Assembly: GCA_910577645.1 (NCBI GenBank)
Contig: CAJTOL010000020.1
Coordinates: 1-55,348 of the forward strand
Length of the DNA: 55,348 nt
DNA from: an uncultured Lachnospiraceae bacterium
GTDB lineage: Bacteria > Bacillota > Clostridia > Lachnospirales > Lachnospiraceae
Reading direction: 5' to 3'
Shown: one piece after another, positions 1 through 7,563 of the stretch
Layout: each line of letters opens with the position of its first letter
Position numbering within the stretch: position 1 is the stretch's first letter
Translations under genes and position numbers: made by a program
The notes under the pieces: generated by a model
What the model was told of the DNA's origin: nothing
Database searches by the model: none
What the model saw: only the letters and a program-made list of their open reading frames with translations

Positions 1-276
1 AGGAGGTTTCTGATGCATGTTCCTCCCAGGCGTTTTGTGCGGATCCGGCATTACGGTCTGCTTTCTTCCCGGAATAAAAACAGGAAGATTACACTATGCC
101 GCAACCTGCTTGGCTGTAAGAGATACATTTCCAGGCTTAAGGATCTTGATGCGCCCGCCATTATCAAGCTGCTCTATAACAAGGATGTCTGCAAATGCTC
201 ATCCTGCGGAGGGAACATCATCCCTCTGCCATCTGGCAGGTATTGCATAAGACCTGAGCCACACTTATTATGTTGA
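1..276 (+). CDS. IS91-family transposase, C-terminal part (cut by window edge)
   Basis: The frame is open from base 1 and already in mid-gene, so only the last 91 residues are seen. They contain the hallmark tail of IS91-type (Y2, rolling-circle) transposases: RRFLMHVPPRRFVRIRHYG followed by LLSSRNKNRK, then a Cys pair (CKCSSCGG) near the end. The known family role is cutting and joining single strands at oriIS/terIS. The catalytic tyrosine region would lie upstream, outside the window, so activity cannot be judged. The gene points toward a truncated sensor kinase gene at 583-921, which suggests this element caused that damage. An internal ATG at base 13 is not a real start. Family call is confident; intactness is unknown. 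Confidence 0.85.
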   Translation, partial: RRFLMHVPPRRFVRIRHYGLLSSRNKNRKITLCRNLLGCKRYISRLKDLDAPAIIKLLYNKDVCKCSSCGGNIIPLPSGRYCIRPEPHLLC

Positions 277-582
277 ATACCAGTAGCTGAATATTAAAAA
301 AAAGCTTCCTATGGGGGCTTATTCGTGGTGCGCTGGAAATGATTTTAAAAAATTCCTCTCCATATGCACAGGTATCCAACATACTGTTTCGCAAAGAGCG
401 TCAAAATTGAAAGCCCATATACAGCGGCTGCCCGGACGCGCCTTTGTTCAACCAGGAAAAATCGAAACTGATGCAAACGAAAGGGCAGTTATCGAAAAAT
501 CAAAGCTGCTTTTTCGTTTGCACCACCTTCGATTCTTTCCTTAACGATTTATATCTTTGATTATAAAATCTTTATCTGCCAT
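277..582. other. Non-coding stretch downstream of the IS91 transposase; probable IS end
   Basis: About 300 bases with no recognisable gene. A 77-codon frame at 311-544 has no family resemblance and no clear ribosome site. The stretch lies between the transposase stop and the truncated kinase reading frame, so the 3' (oriIS) end of the element and its junction with chromosomal DNA should be here or slightly further, up to about 640. I cannot place the exact end. Confidence 0.4.
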
Positions 583-921
583 TTACAATGTATATTTATA
601 CGTGATTTCCCACTGGGTACACAATTCCGAAAAGGGAGAAAATTTTTCATCCGAAAGATCATAATATCTGCCGCCTGTTGCAATCAGCTCTCCCTGTATG
701 TTGATCTGGAGCGTGAAATAGGGAAGGCGCACATCATCTGATAATTCACCTGGGACACGAAGAAGAAACGGTCTCATGGCAATATTTTGCAGCATATTGA
801 TGCTGTTGTTTTCCAAGTTTATTTTTGTAGAAAAGTAGATTAAGGACATAATGATACAGAGCATGATCGTAATAATACTCATAATGATCCATATGAACTT
901 ATAGCGGAGCTTCTTTGTCAT
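583..921 (-). pseudogene. Sensor histidine kinase, truncated to its N-terminal sensor part
   Basis: The 112-residue product has one N-terminal membrane helix (about residues 9-31) and the start of an extracytoplasmic sensor region containing GRYYDLSDEKFS, which is typical of Clostridia OmpR-partner kinases. It stops before any second membrane helix, HAMP, HisKA or ATPase domain. It overlaps the end of the response regulator gene (899-1591) by 23 bases, the usual regulator-kinase order. The break coincides with the edge of the IS91 remnant. A family kinase is normally 350-600 residues, so this copy cannot phosphorylate anything. The regulator next to it may therefore be an orphan. Confidence 0.85.
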
Positions 922-1591
922 GCTCTATTACCTCCAGGTGGTATCCCATTCTTCGGATGGCCTCAATACGGATATTAGAACCAATACTGGCCAGCTTTTT
1001 GCGTAAAAATCCCACATAAACCTCCACATGATTTTCCACTGCGTCAGAATCATACCCCCATACTTTTGCCAAAATGATTTCTTTGGAAAGATTGCGGCTG
1101 CCGGATTGAAGAAGGAACCGCATAATATCAAATTCCTTTGCAGACAGGCGGACCGTGTTTGTTCCACAGATTAGCAGACCGGAGGACAGATCCAGAGAAA
1201 TGTTGCCATAGGAGACTTCGTCTACCTGTGCACCCTGGCGGCGCAGCAGGGCATTGATACAGGCCAGCAGTTCTCTTGTATCAAAGGGTTTGGTCAGATA
1301 ATAATCAGCGCCTGCATTCAGACCGGTGATCCGATCTTCTAATTGGGATTTTGCAGTCAGCATCAAAATAGGGGTTCCGCAGTTCATGGAACGAACCCTT
1401 CGCGCTACTTCATAGCCGTTCATTTTGGGCATCATGATATCCAGGATCAAAAGGTCATAAATTCCCAACTCTGCATATTCTTTGCCGGTTTCCCCATCAT
1501 AAGCAACTTCAACATCAAAACCTTTTCCAGTCAACAATGTCTGAATAGAGTCTGCCAGCAGCTTTTCATCTTCAATCACAAGTATTTTCAT
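899..1591 (-). CDS. OmpR/PhoB-family response regulator
   Basis: This 230-residue two-domain regulator has a receiver at about 1-118, with an acidic pocket near residues 7-9 (EDE), phosphoacceptor Asp51 in LLILDIMMP and the conserved Lys in TKPF. A winged-helix DNA-binding domain follows at about 130-222, ending in RRMGYHLE. It would bind promoter DNA when phosphorylated by its kinase, but the partner kinase immediately downstream is truncated. It is divergent from the ABC transporter remnant at 1698, and the shared intergenic region carries a perfect 16-bp palindrome next to a -10 box. The start is the ATG at 1591. Target genes are unknown; the divergent Gld-type transporter is the natural candidate. 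Confidence 0.93.
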   Translation of the reverse strand: MKILVIEDEKLLADSIQTLLTGKGFDVEVAYDGETGKEYAELGIYDLLILDIMMPKMNGYEVARRVRSMNCGTPILMLTAKSQLEDRITGLNAGADYYLTKPFDTRELLACINALLRRQGAQVDEVSYGNISLDLSSGLLICGTNTVRLSAKEFDIMRFLLQSGSRNLSKEIILAKVWGYDSDAVENHVEVYVGFLRKKLASIGSNIRIEAIRRMGYHLEVIEHDKEAPL

Positions 1592-1641
1592 CCTATTTTC
1601 TCCAGTCCTTTTTTCAAGCTTTTGTGGGGATTTTCAGCGTC

Positions 1642-1664
1642 GTTTCAATATTGAAACTTATAAT
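1642..1664 (+). promoter_or_regulatory. Promoter with palindromic operator for the ABC transporter genes
   Basis: A perfect palindrome GTTTCAATATTGAAAC occupies 1642-1657 and is followed at once by TATAAT (1659-1664). No good -35 hexamer lies 17 bases upstream. This arrangement is typical of an activator- or repressor-controlled promoter. It sits between the divergent response regulator and the transporter gene starting at 1698. Confidence 0.6.
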
Positions 1665-1697
1665 GTGGGAGAGAAAAAACAAAACAGGAGGATCAAA

Positions 1698-2066
1698 ATG
1701 ATAACAGTTGAGCATTTGACAAAACGTTATGGAGAATTTACGGCTGTAGATGATCTGTCCTTTCAGATTGAAGAAGGGCATGTATATGGTTTCCTGGGGC
1801 CTAATGGCGCAGGGAAATCCACTACTATGAATATCATGACCGGCTGCCTATCCGCCACAGAAGGCAGGGTAAGGATCGACGGATACGATATTTTTGAAGA
1901 GGCTGATAAAGCCAAAAGGCTGCTGGGGTATCTTCCGGAGCAGCCGCCACTGTACATGAATGAGACTCCATGGGAGTATTTAAAATTTGTAGGGGAGGCG
2001 AAAGGGCTCAAAGGACGGGAATTAAAAAGCCAAATTGAAACCGTGATCCAGCAGACAGTATATTGA
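1698..2066 (+). pseudogene. GldA-like ABC transporter ATP-binding protein, truncated after the Q-loop
   Basis: The first 120 or so residues are a normal ABC ATPase N-terminus: MITVEHLTKRYGEFTAVDD, Walker A GPNGAGKST, and a Q-loop in GYLPEQPPLY. The frame then runs into a stop at 2064-2066, before the ABC signature, Walker B and switch His. Start is ATG 1698 with ribosome site AGGAGG just upstream; a GTG at 1665 lies on the -10 box and is excluded. The downstream frame (2063 on) is the C-terminus of a different protein of the same operon type, so a deletion removed the rest of this gene. No ATP hydrolysis is expected. Confidence 0.9.
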
Positions 2067-2680
2067 AGGACTATGGAGTGGACACTGTAGATGGAATCGT
2101 TGTTGATACCGACCGCGGGCATTATGCGTTCCAGGCTCCCTATATACTGCTTCCGGACTTAAACAGCAGTGAAATTACAGACCCCTTAATCGAAGAAAAT
2201 TATTATGCAATTATGCCCGTTGCCCAGGGCCTTACAATTCAGGATACAGAATCAGGGAGAGTGACAGAACTGCTTACAACTTCGGAAATGTCTTTTAGCA
2301 AGACAGACGGATATGCCTTGTCTTCCTATGAAAAAGAAGAAGGAGACACAGACGGCCCATTTATATTAGCTGTTTCGGTTGCGGCGGAAAATGGAGGACA
2401 GATTGTCTGGTTTGCTTCCTCCAGCTTTTTAGATGAAATGTATAATGCATACTCATCCGGAGCAAACCTGGATCTGGCCATAAATGCAATGTCTTCAATT
2501 ATAGGAGAAAATGAAGCGGTAGCCATTCGCAGCAAATCACTAAATTATAATTACCTTACCATCAGCGATTCAACTGCTTCTTTCTTAAAAACGATTATGA
2601 TCGCAGTATTCCCCCTGATGTATTTGGGAATCGGAATCTGTGTGATCATAGGAAGGAGGAGATGGAATGAGGCGAAATAA
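2063..2680 (+). pseudogene. GldG-like ABC transporter auxiliary protein, C-terminal remnant
   Basis: This 205-residue frame resembles the C-terminal half of GldG-type auxiliary subunits (ABC_transp_aux family): VDTVDGIVVDTDRGHYAFQ, then the segment around PYILLPDL, ending in a membrane helix (about 180-200) and a short basic tail. In-frame codons continue a few bases upstream of the TTG at 2063 into the truncated ATPase, showing that the N-terminal half, and the permease normally between the two genes, are missing. It overlaps the next gene by 14 bases, so the original operon order is preserved downstream. TTG 2063 has no convincing ribosome site; expression could only come from re-initiation. 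Confidence 0.8.
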
Positions 2681-4094
2681 AAAGATTGGTATCCTTTGCG
2701 GAATATTCCTTTGCGTCAGTCTTGCCGCTTTTGGTGTAAGCAGATACGAAAAACAAAAAGAAATCATTAAAAACAGCGACGAAGTTATTATGGAGATAAA
2801 TAATGAAGAGGTAAACAAGCTTTCCTGGGAATGTGATACAGGCGCCTTTGCTTTCTACAGAGATGAAAACGGGAGATGGCTTTACAATGAAGACGAAGAA
2901 TTCCCGGTAGATGAAGGCAAAATCAAAGAACTGTTGGCACTGTTTGAGGAATTTGGCGTTTCCTTTGTTATAGAAGAGGTGGAGGATTTCGGACAGTATG
3001 GCCTGGATACGCCTGTCTGCACTATCTGCCTGGAGACGGAATCAGAAGTTTACCAGATCCTGCTGGGAAATTACAGCACTATGGACTCGCAGCGGTATGT
3101 ATCCATCGGAGACGGCAATGTATATCTGGTAAAAACAGATCCATTGGACCGGTTTGAAATAGAGATCTCTGACGCGATTCTTCATGACAAAATACCGAAC
3201 CTTGAGGATGTGACCCAGGTGCAATTTTCCGGCAGGGAATCGGAACAAATCGTTTATGAGGAGAACAGCACCAACACCTACTATCCGGAAGATGTTTATT
3301 TTATGAAAAGAGAAGAAAACCTGTTGCCTCTTGATACATTCAGAGTACAGGAATATCTGGATACTATAAGAAATTTAAACCTGAAAGAGTATGTGAATTA
3401 TAAAGCGTCAGAAGAGGATCTGGCGGCCTGTGGCCTGGATAACCCGGAGCTGTCGATTAGCATCAACTATACAAGAAGAGAAGAAGATTCGGATGAAGAA
3501 GCAAAAGAAACATTTATCCTCCATATAGGACGTGATCCGGCACAAGATGACAAAGATACGGAGGAGGAAGTGACTGCATATGCCAGGGTGGGAGAATCCG
3601 GGATTATCTATCAGCTTACCACAGAACAATATAAGAAATTAAAGGAGATGACGTATGATTCTCTGCGCCATCAGGAACTGTTTTGGGCTGATTTTTCAGA
3701 TATATACCAGTTTGATATTCTGCTGGAAAATACCAGCTATACCATAACCTCTAAATTGGAAGGTGAAAACAGAAACTGGTATTATCAGGATGAGGAGTTG
3801 GAAATAGCAAATATCCAAAGCGCTATAAGGGGACTGAGAGCCAGCAGCTTTACCGATAAGGCGCCGGATCAGAAAGAGGAGATTAATCTGACAATCTACC
3901 TGGATAATGAGAATTTCCCAAAAGTCCATATACAATTATATCGCTATGACGGGGAGGAATGTATCGCAACTGTTGATGGAAAAGCTGTAGCATTTGTGGG
4001 AAGAAATCGTGTGGTTGATCTGATGGAGGCGGTCAACAGCATTGTTTTGAAAATATCAGGCCGATCTAAAGGGGGAAATTTCCGGTATGGATAA
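2667..4094 (+). CDS. DUF4340 domain protein of a Gld-type transporter operon
   Basis: The 475-residue protein has an N-terminal membrane anchor (about residues 6-23) and a long extracytoplasmic acidic region with two DUF4340-like repeats (for example EFPVDEGKIKELLALFEEF with DFGQYGLDTP; and LPLDTFRVQEYLDTIRNLNL with EDLAACGLDNP). DUF4340 proteins are regularly encoded after GldA/GldF/GldG-like ABC genes; their biochemical role is not established. The start ATG at 2667 follows GGAAGGAGGAG closely and overlaps the GldG remnant by 14 bases. The gene itself looks intact, but its transporter partners are broken, so its function may be lost. Confidence 0.85.
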   Translation: MRRNKKIGILCGIFLCVSLAAFGVSRYEKQKEIIKNSDEVIMEINNEEVNKLSWECDTGAFAFYRDENGRWLYNEDEEFPVDEGKIKELLALFEEFGVSFVIEEVEDFGQYGLDTPVCTICLETESEVYQILLGNYSTMDSQRYVSIGDGNVYLVKTDPLDRFEIEISDAILHDKIPNLEDVTQVQFSGRESEQIVYEENSTNTYYPEDVYFMKREENLLPLDTFRVQEYLDTIRNLNLKEYVNYKASEEDLAACGLDNPELSISINYTRREEDSDEEAKETFILHIGRDPAQDDKDTEEEVTAYARVGESGIIYQLTTEQYKKLKEMTYDSLRHQELFWADFSDIYQFDILLENTSYTITSKLEGENRNWYYQDEELEIANIQSAIRGLRASSFTDKAPDQKEEINLTIYLDNENFPKVHIQLYRYDGEECIATVDGKAVAFVGRNRVVDLMEAVNSIVLKISGRSKGGNFRYG

Positions 4095-4278
4095 TAAAAA
4101 AATATATAAAGCGGTAACGGACATCAAAAGGACAGACTACAGCAATTTAAAACAACAACAATGCACACTTAATATGCGGATAAGACTGGCAATGCAAACA
4201 TATGATAAGGATATGAAAGCAAGACTGGAAAAAGAATTGGAGGAGATCAATGAGAAAATAAAATATCTTGGTGGATAA
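4087..4278 (+). CDS. Small coiled-coil protein of unknown function
   Basis: A 63-residue charged protein, predicted to be mostly helical (heptad-like KARLEKELEEINEKIKYL at the end). I recognise no family. The start ATG at 4087 overlaps the end of the DUF4340 gene by 8 bases and is preceded by GGGGG about 9 bases upstream, which suggests translational coupling. It could be a real accessory protein of the transporter operon or a decaying fragment. Length and position support expression; function is unknown. Confidence 0.5.
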   Translation: MDNKKIYKAVTDIKRTDYSNLKQQQCTLNMRIRLAMQTYDKDMKARLEKELEEINEKIKYLGG

Positions 4279-4344
4279 TACCATCAGTGGACAAGGGGAT
4301 CTTCAGTATAAAAATTAAAGATGTACAATACAGTATCATTGGAC

Positions 4345-4373
4345 TTGATTTTATTGCAATCCTGCTTTAAAAT
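4345..4373 (+). promoter_or_regulatory. Possible promoter of the phosphorelay operon
   Basis: TTGATT (4345-4350), 17 bases, TAAAAT (4368-4373), about 50 bases before the first gene of the signalling operon. It is a moderate match to the vegetative consensus. Nothing else in 4279-4426 looks like a gene. Confidence 0.4.
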
Positions 4374-4426
4374 AAAATTTATGGGGATTTGGGTAATCCT
4401 AAGAGTATATATTTAGGAGGCAGCAT

Positions 4427-4789
4427 ATGCGTAAACGAATTTTAGTAGTGGATGATGATGCAATGAATCTGAAGAGAACGAGGATGATCCTGGAAAAGTA
4501 TTATAATGTACTTCTTGCAGAATCGGGAAGAGAAGCCCTTGATAAAATCAAGGCCGAAAAAATAGACCTGATTCTTCTTGATATAGCAATGCCGGTTATG
4601 GATGGTCTTGAGACATTTAAAAATATGAAAGAATCTAATGTGGAGATTCCGGTTATCTTTTTAACGGCATCCGGTTATGAGGACGATGTGCGGACTGCTA
4701 TTAGTCTGGGGGCAGTTAACTACTTGAAGAAACCGTTTTTCCCGGAAGAACTGTTAAAACGGGTTGCATTGGGGCTTGAAGAACAATGA
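4427..4789 (+). CDS. Stand-alone response-regulator receiver (CheY-like)
   Basis: The 120-residue protein is a receiver domain only: acidic triad VVDDDAMN near residue 9-11, phosphoacceptor Asp52 in LLDIAMPVMDG, Thr in FLTASG, and Lys in LKKPF. It has no output domain, so it must act by protein contact or as an intermediate or sink in a phosphorelay. Ribosome site TTAGGAGGCAGCAT precedes ATG 4427. The stop overlaps the next start by 4 bases (ATGA), binding it translationally to the hybrid kinase at 4786. The Hpt domain at the end of that kinase is an obvious partner. Confidence 0.92.
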   Translation: MRKRILVVDDDAMNLKRTRMILEKYYNVLLAESGREALDKIKAEKIDLILLDIAMPVMDGLETFKNMKESNVEIPVIFLTASGYEDDVRTAISLGAVNYLKKPFFPEELLKRVALGLEEQ

Positions 4790-7539
4790 GAACAAAAGGA
4801 CAAACTAGTATACATTTACTTCTGGCCAGTATCGTTACCATTGTCGGTGTGATGCTGATTTTGCTTACAATGGCTATGTCGTGGGAAGCGTGGATGGTTC
4901 CGGTTATTTTAATCGGAAATACTCTCGTGTGGATTCTTCATATCACAAGGACTGGTTCAGAAACGTTCTATGAAAATTTATGTGTTGGATTGCTGATGGT
5001 AGGACTTTTCTTTTTTGGGGTACATGAGAGTACCCTGTTTGATCTACCTGCCATAGTCTGTATGCTGATTCTGGTGTTTTCCATGTTTGACAAAAAGCGG
5101 CTGTTGTATATGACAGCCGCTCTCTACGTGCTGATACTACTGTATCATTACTTTATCCTTCAAACCATTACATATAATATGGATGAACAGAGTCTGATAC
5201 GATTGGGATTTGGCATCTGCGTAGTGGCAGGCGCTGTAGAGATCGCCAGATATCGGATTATCAGGCGGCTGATTTCAAGAGAAGTGTACGACAGCACGGT
5301 TATACAGCTGGAAAAGTCCGGACGGCAGAACGCAGAATTTTTGTCAAATGTGTCTCATGAGCTGAGGACTCCTATTAACATGGTTCTTGGGATCAGTGAA
5401 GTTATACTGGAAAAGGATATTTCTCCTGAGATTCGAGCAGACATGCAATCCATAAAATTGGCAGGCAAGAGGTTATCCAACCAGATCAATAATATGCTTG
5501 ACTATACGGAAATTGTGGAAGGAACCCTGACTCCGGCAAAAGAGCCGTATATGATCACATCGATATTCAATGATATTATTACCATGACTGCTATGCAGAG
5601 CAGCAAACATCAGTTAGAGATGGTTTTTGATCTGGACCCGAAGATGCCTTCAGTTTTGATTGGAGATGCGGAAAAAATTTCTCATGTGCTTAAAATTATT
5701 TTGGAGAATTCCATCAAGTTTACGGAAGAAGGCGGCTTTGATGTTTACATGGGATTCCGCAGGGAAAATTATGGAATTAATCTGTGCATAGATATTTGTG
5801 ATACCGGAATCGGCATGACAAGCACACAGATTACTCAGATGTGTGATGACTTTTATCAGGCAGATACAGGAAGCAGCCGCTTTGCCGGCGGGTTAGGGCT
5901 GGGACTTCCCATTGCCCGGGGCTTACTTCATGCTATGGGGGGATTCATTCATTTTGACAGCAAAGAACAGGAGGGCTTGCAGGTTCATATTACGATTCCT
6001 CAGGGAGTAGAGGATGAAACACCGGCTATGATGCTTTCCAATCCTAAGCAGCTTTGTATTGCATGCTATTTCCGTCCGGAGAAGTATATCAATGATGAGA
6101 TCAGAAGATATTACGATAATATGATCCTACATATGATAGAGGGATTAGGGATTACCGGATATCAGGCTCATAACTTTGAAGGATTGCTTAAGCTGCAAAG
6201 AAACCACAATATAACCCATGTATTTATTGCCCAGGCTGAATACGAAGAAAACAGAGATTATTATGAAGATTTGTCCAGTAAACTTCGTGTGGTTATCATT
6301 GCTGAACGAGAATTTTTACTAAATAATAACAGCAGGATCCAGGTGATCCACAAGCCGTTTTTTGCTCTTTCCGTTGTGAATTTGTTAAACGGAGAGGCGC
6401 AGGAAAACGGGTTTGGAGAGGCACAAGCCGCAGGCCGTAAGCCATTTTCTTGTGAGGGAGTTCGGGTTTTGGCCGTTGATGATGAAGAGATGAACCTGGT
6501 GGTGGCGAAAGGCGTTTTAGGAAGTTATGGGATACAGGTAGATACCTGCCTAGGCGGAAAAGAGGCGGTGGAACGATGCCTTTCCACTTCTTATGATATT
6601 ATTTTCCTGGATCACATGATGCCGGGCTTTGACGGTGTAGAGACATTGAAGCAAATCCGTGAAATTAAGAATGGAATATATCAGGATCTGCCAGTGATCG
6701 CATTGACTGCCAATACTATCAGCGGCGCCAGAGAAATGTTTCGGAATGAAGGATTTACAGAGTTTATACCGAAGCCTATTGAGCGGGCTGTTCTGGAGCG
6801 CGTACTGCGAAAAGTACTGCAAAAACATCAGGTTCAGTATGACGAGATACAGCAGGAAGCGGTTCAGGAAGAATTTTTGCCAGAGGAGAATTCTTTAGAA
6901 GAGATTCTTATGGAAGAGACCTTGCAGGAAGAAACTTTTTCGGAAGATCCTGTTCCGGAAAAAGAACTTATTCCAGAAGAAGATCTCATTGCGGAGGAGG
7001 AACCTGTTTCCAAAGAAGATCCGATTCCGAAGAAGAAATCTGTTTCCAAAGAAGATCCGATTCCGAAGAAGAAATCTGCTTCCAAAGAAGATCCGGTTCC
7101 GAAGAAGAAATCTGCTTCCCCAAAAGCTTCTGTTCCAAAAGAAAAACTTATTCCAAAACAAGATCCTGCTCCGGAAGCTGCTCCTGTCTCAGAGTATGCC
7201 CCCCTTGCCAAAATTGGCATTAATATACAGCTTGGATTAGACTATTGCTGTGGGGAAGACGACTTTTATAAGGAAATGCTGCAAATGTTCTGTTCACAGG
7301 CTGTAGAAAAGAGGGCGGAATTGGTTTCCCTGTACGAAACTGCCAACTGGGCAGATTATACAGTTAAGGTTCATGCGCTGAAAAGTACAGCCATGACCAT
7401 TGGCGCGGAACGTCTGGCGGAGGAGGCAAGGTTGCTGGAACAGGCCGGAAAAGAGGGAAATACAGGATACATCCGGCATGGTCACCCCATACTGCTACAC
7501 CTGTATGACCAGGTCTGCGAGACAATTACCGGATTATAA
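4786..7539 (+). CDS. Hybrid sensor histidine kinase with degenerate receiver, receiver and Hpt domain
   Basis: The 917-residue protein has about five or six membrane helices at 8-155 and little extracytoplasmic sequence. HisKA has His191 in SNVSHELRTPIN, and the ATPase domain (about 290-405) has N-box ILENSIKF, DTGIGM and GLGLGLP. Residues 422-540 look like a receiver fold without the usual Asp pocket. An intact receiver spans about 562-680 (Asp609 in FLDHMMPGFDG). Residues 685-805 form a Glu/Lys/Pro/Ser-rich linker with exact repeats, and a C-terminal Hpt domain (about 810-917) has His863 in VHALKSTAM. All elements of a multistep relay are present in one chain. It overlaps the upstream receiver by 4 bases and lies 24 bases before the second hybrid kinase. 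The signal is unknown; the multi-helix membrane region suggests sensing in or at the membrane. Confidence 0.92.
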   Translation: MRTKGQTSIHLLLASIVTIVGVMLILLTMAMSWEAWMVPVILIGNTLVWILHITRTGSETFYENLCVGLLMVGLFFFGVHESTLFDLPAIVCMLILVFSMFDKKRLLYMTAALYVLILLYHYFILQTITYNMDEQSLIRLGFGICVVAGAVEIARYRIIRRLISREVYDSTVIQLEKSGRQNAEFLSNVSHELRTPINMVLGISEVILEKDISPEIRADMQSIKLAGKRLSNQINNMLDYTEIVEGTLTPAKEPYMITSIFNDIITMTAMQSSKHQLEMVFDLDPKMPSVLIGDAEKISHVLKIILENSIKFTEEGGFDVYMGFRRENYGINLCIDICDTGIGMTSTQITQMCDDFYQADTGSSRFAGGLGLGLPIARGLLHAMGGFIHFDSKEQEGLQVHITIPQGVEDETPAMMLSNPKQLCIACYFRPEKYINDEIRRYYDNMILHMIEGLGITGYQAHNFEGLLKLQRNHNITHVFIAQAEYEENRDYYEDLSSKLRVVIIAEREFLLNNNSRIQVIHKPFFALSVVNLLNGEAQENGFGEAQAAGRKPFSCEGVRVLAVDDEEMNLVVAKGVLGSYGIQVDTCLGGKEAVERCLSTSYDIIFLDHMMPGFDGVETLKQIREIKNGIYQDLPVIALTANTISGAREMFRNEGFTEFIPKPIERAVLERVLRKVLQKHQVQYDEIQQEAVQEEFLPEENSLEEILMEETLQEETFSEDPVPEKELIPEEDLIAEEEPVSKEDPIPKKKSVSKEDPIPKKKSASKEDPVPKKKSASPKASVPKEKLIPKQDPAPEAAPVSEYAPLAKIGINIQLGLDYCCGEDDFYKEMLQMFCSQAVEKRAELVSLYETANWADYTVKVHALKSTAMTIGAERLAEEARLLEQAGKEGNTGYIRHGHPILLHLYDQVCETITGL
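7012..7119 (+). repeat. Three 36-bp tandem repeats coding for the kinase linker
   Basis: Three consecutive 36-bp units (7012-7047, 7048-7083, 7084-7119) encode the 12-residue unit KEDPIPKKKSVS with small variations (V/A). They lie within a longer acidic-to-basic Pro-rich linker between the receiver and Hpt domains. Such repeats are prone to expand or contract by slippage, changing linker length without breaking the frame. Confidence 0.9.
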
Positions 7540-7563
7540 ATTAAGAGACAGGAGGAGTACAGG

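Noticed and set aside
311..544. 77-codon plus-strand frame after the IS91 transposase
   Set aside because: No ribosome site, no family resemblance and odd composition; it lies in the expected non-coding end of the element.
7012..7119. CRISPR-like array from regular 36-bp units
   Set aside because: The units are contiguous, without spacers, and lie in frame within a coding sequence.
6864..7240. Several long frames on both strands over the kinase linker
   Set aside because: They are by-products of the Lys/Glu/Pro repeat DNA; low complexity only, and the kinase frame explains the region.
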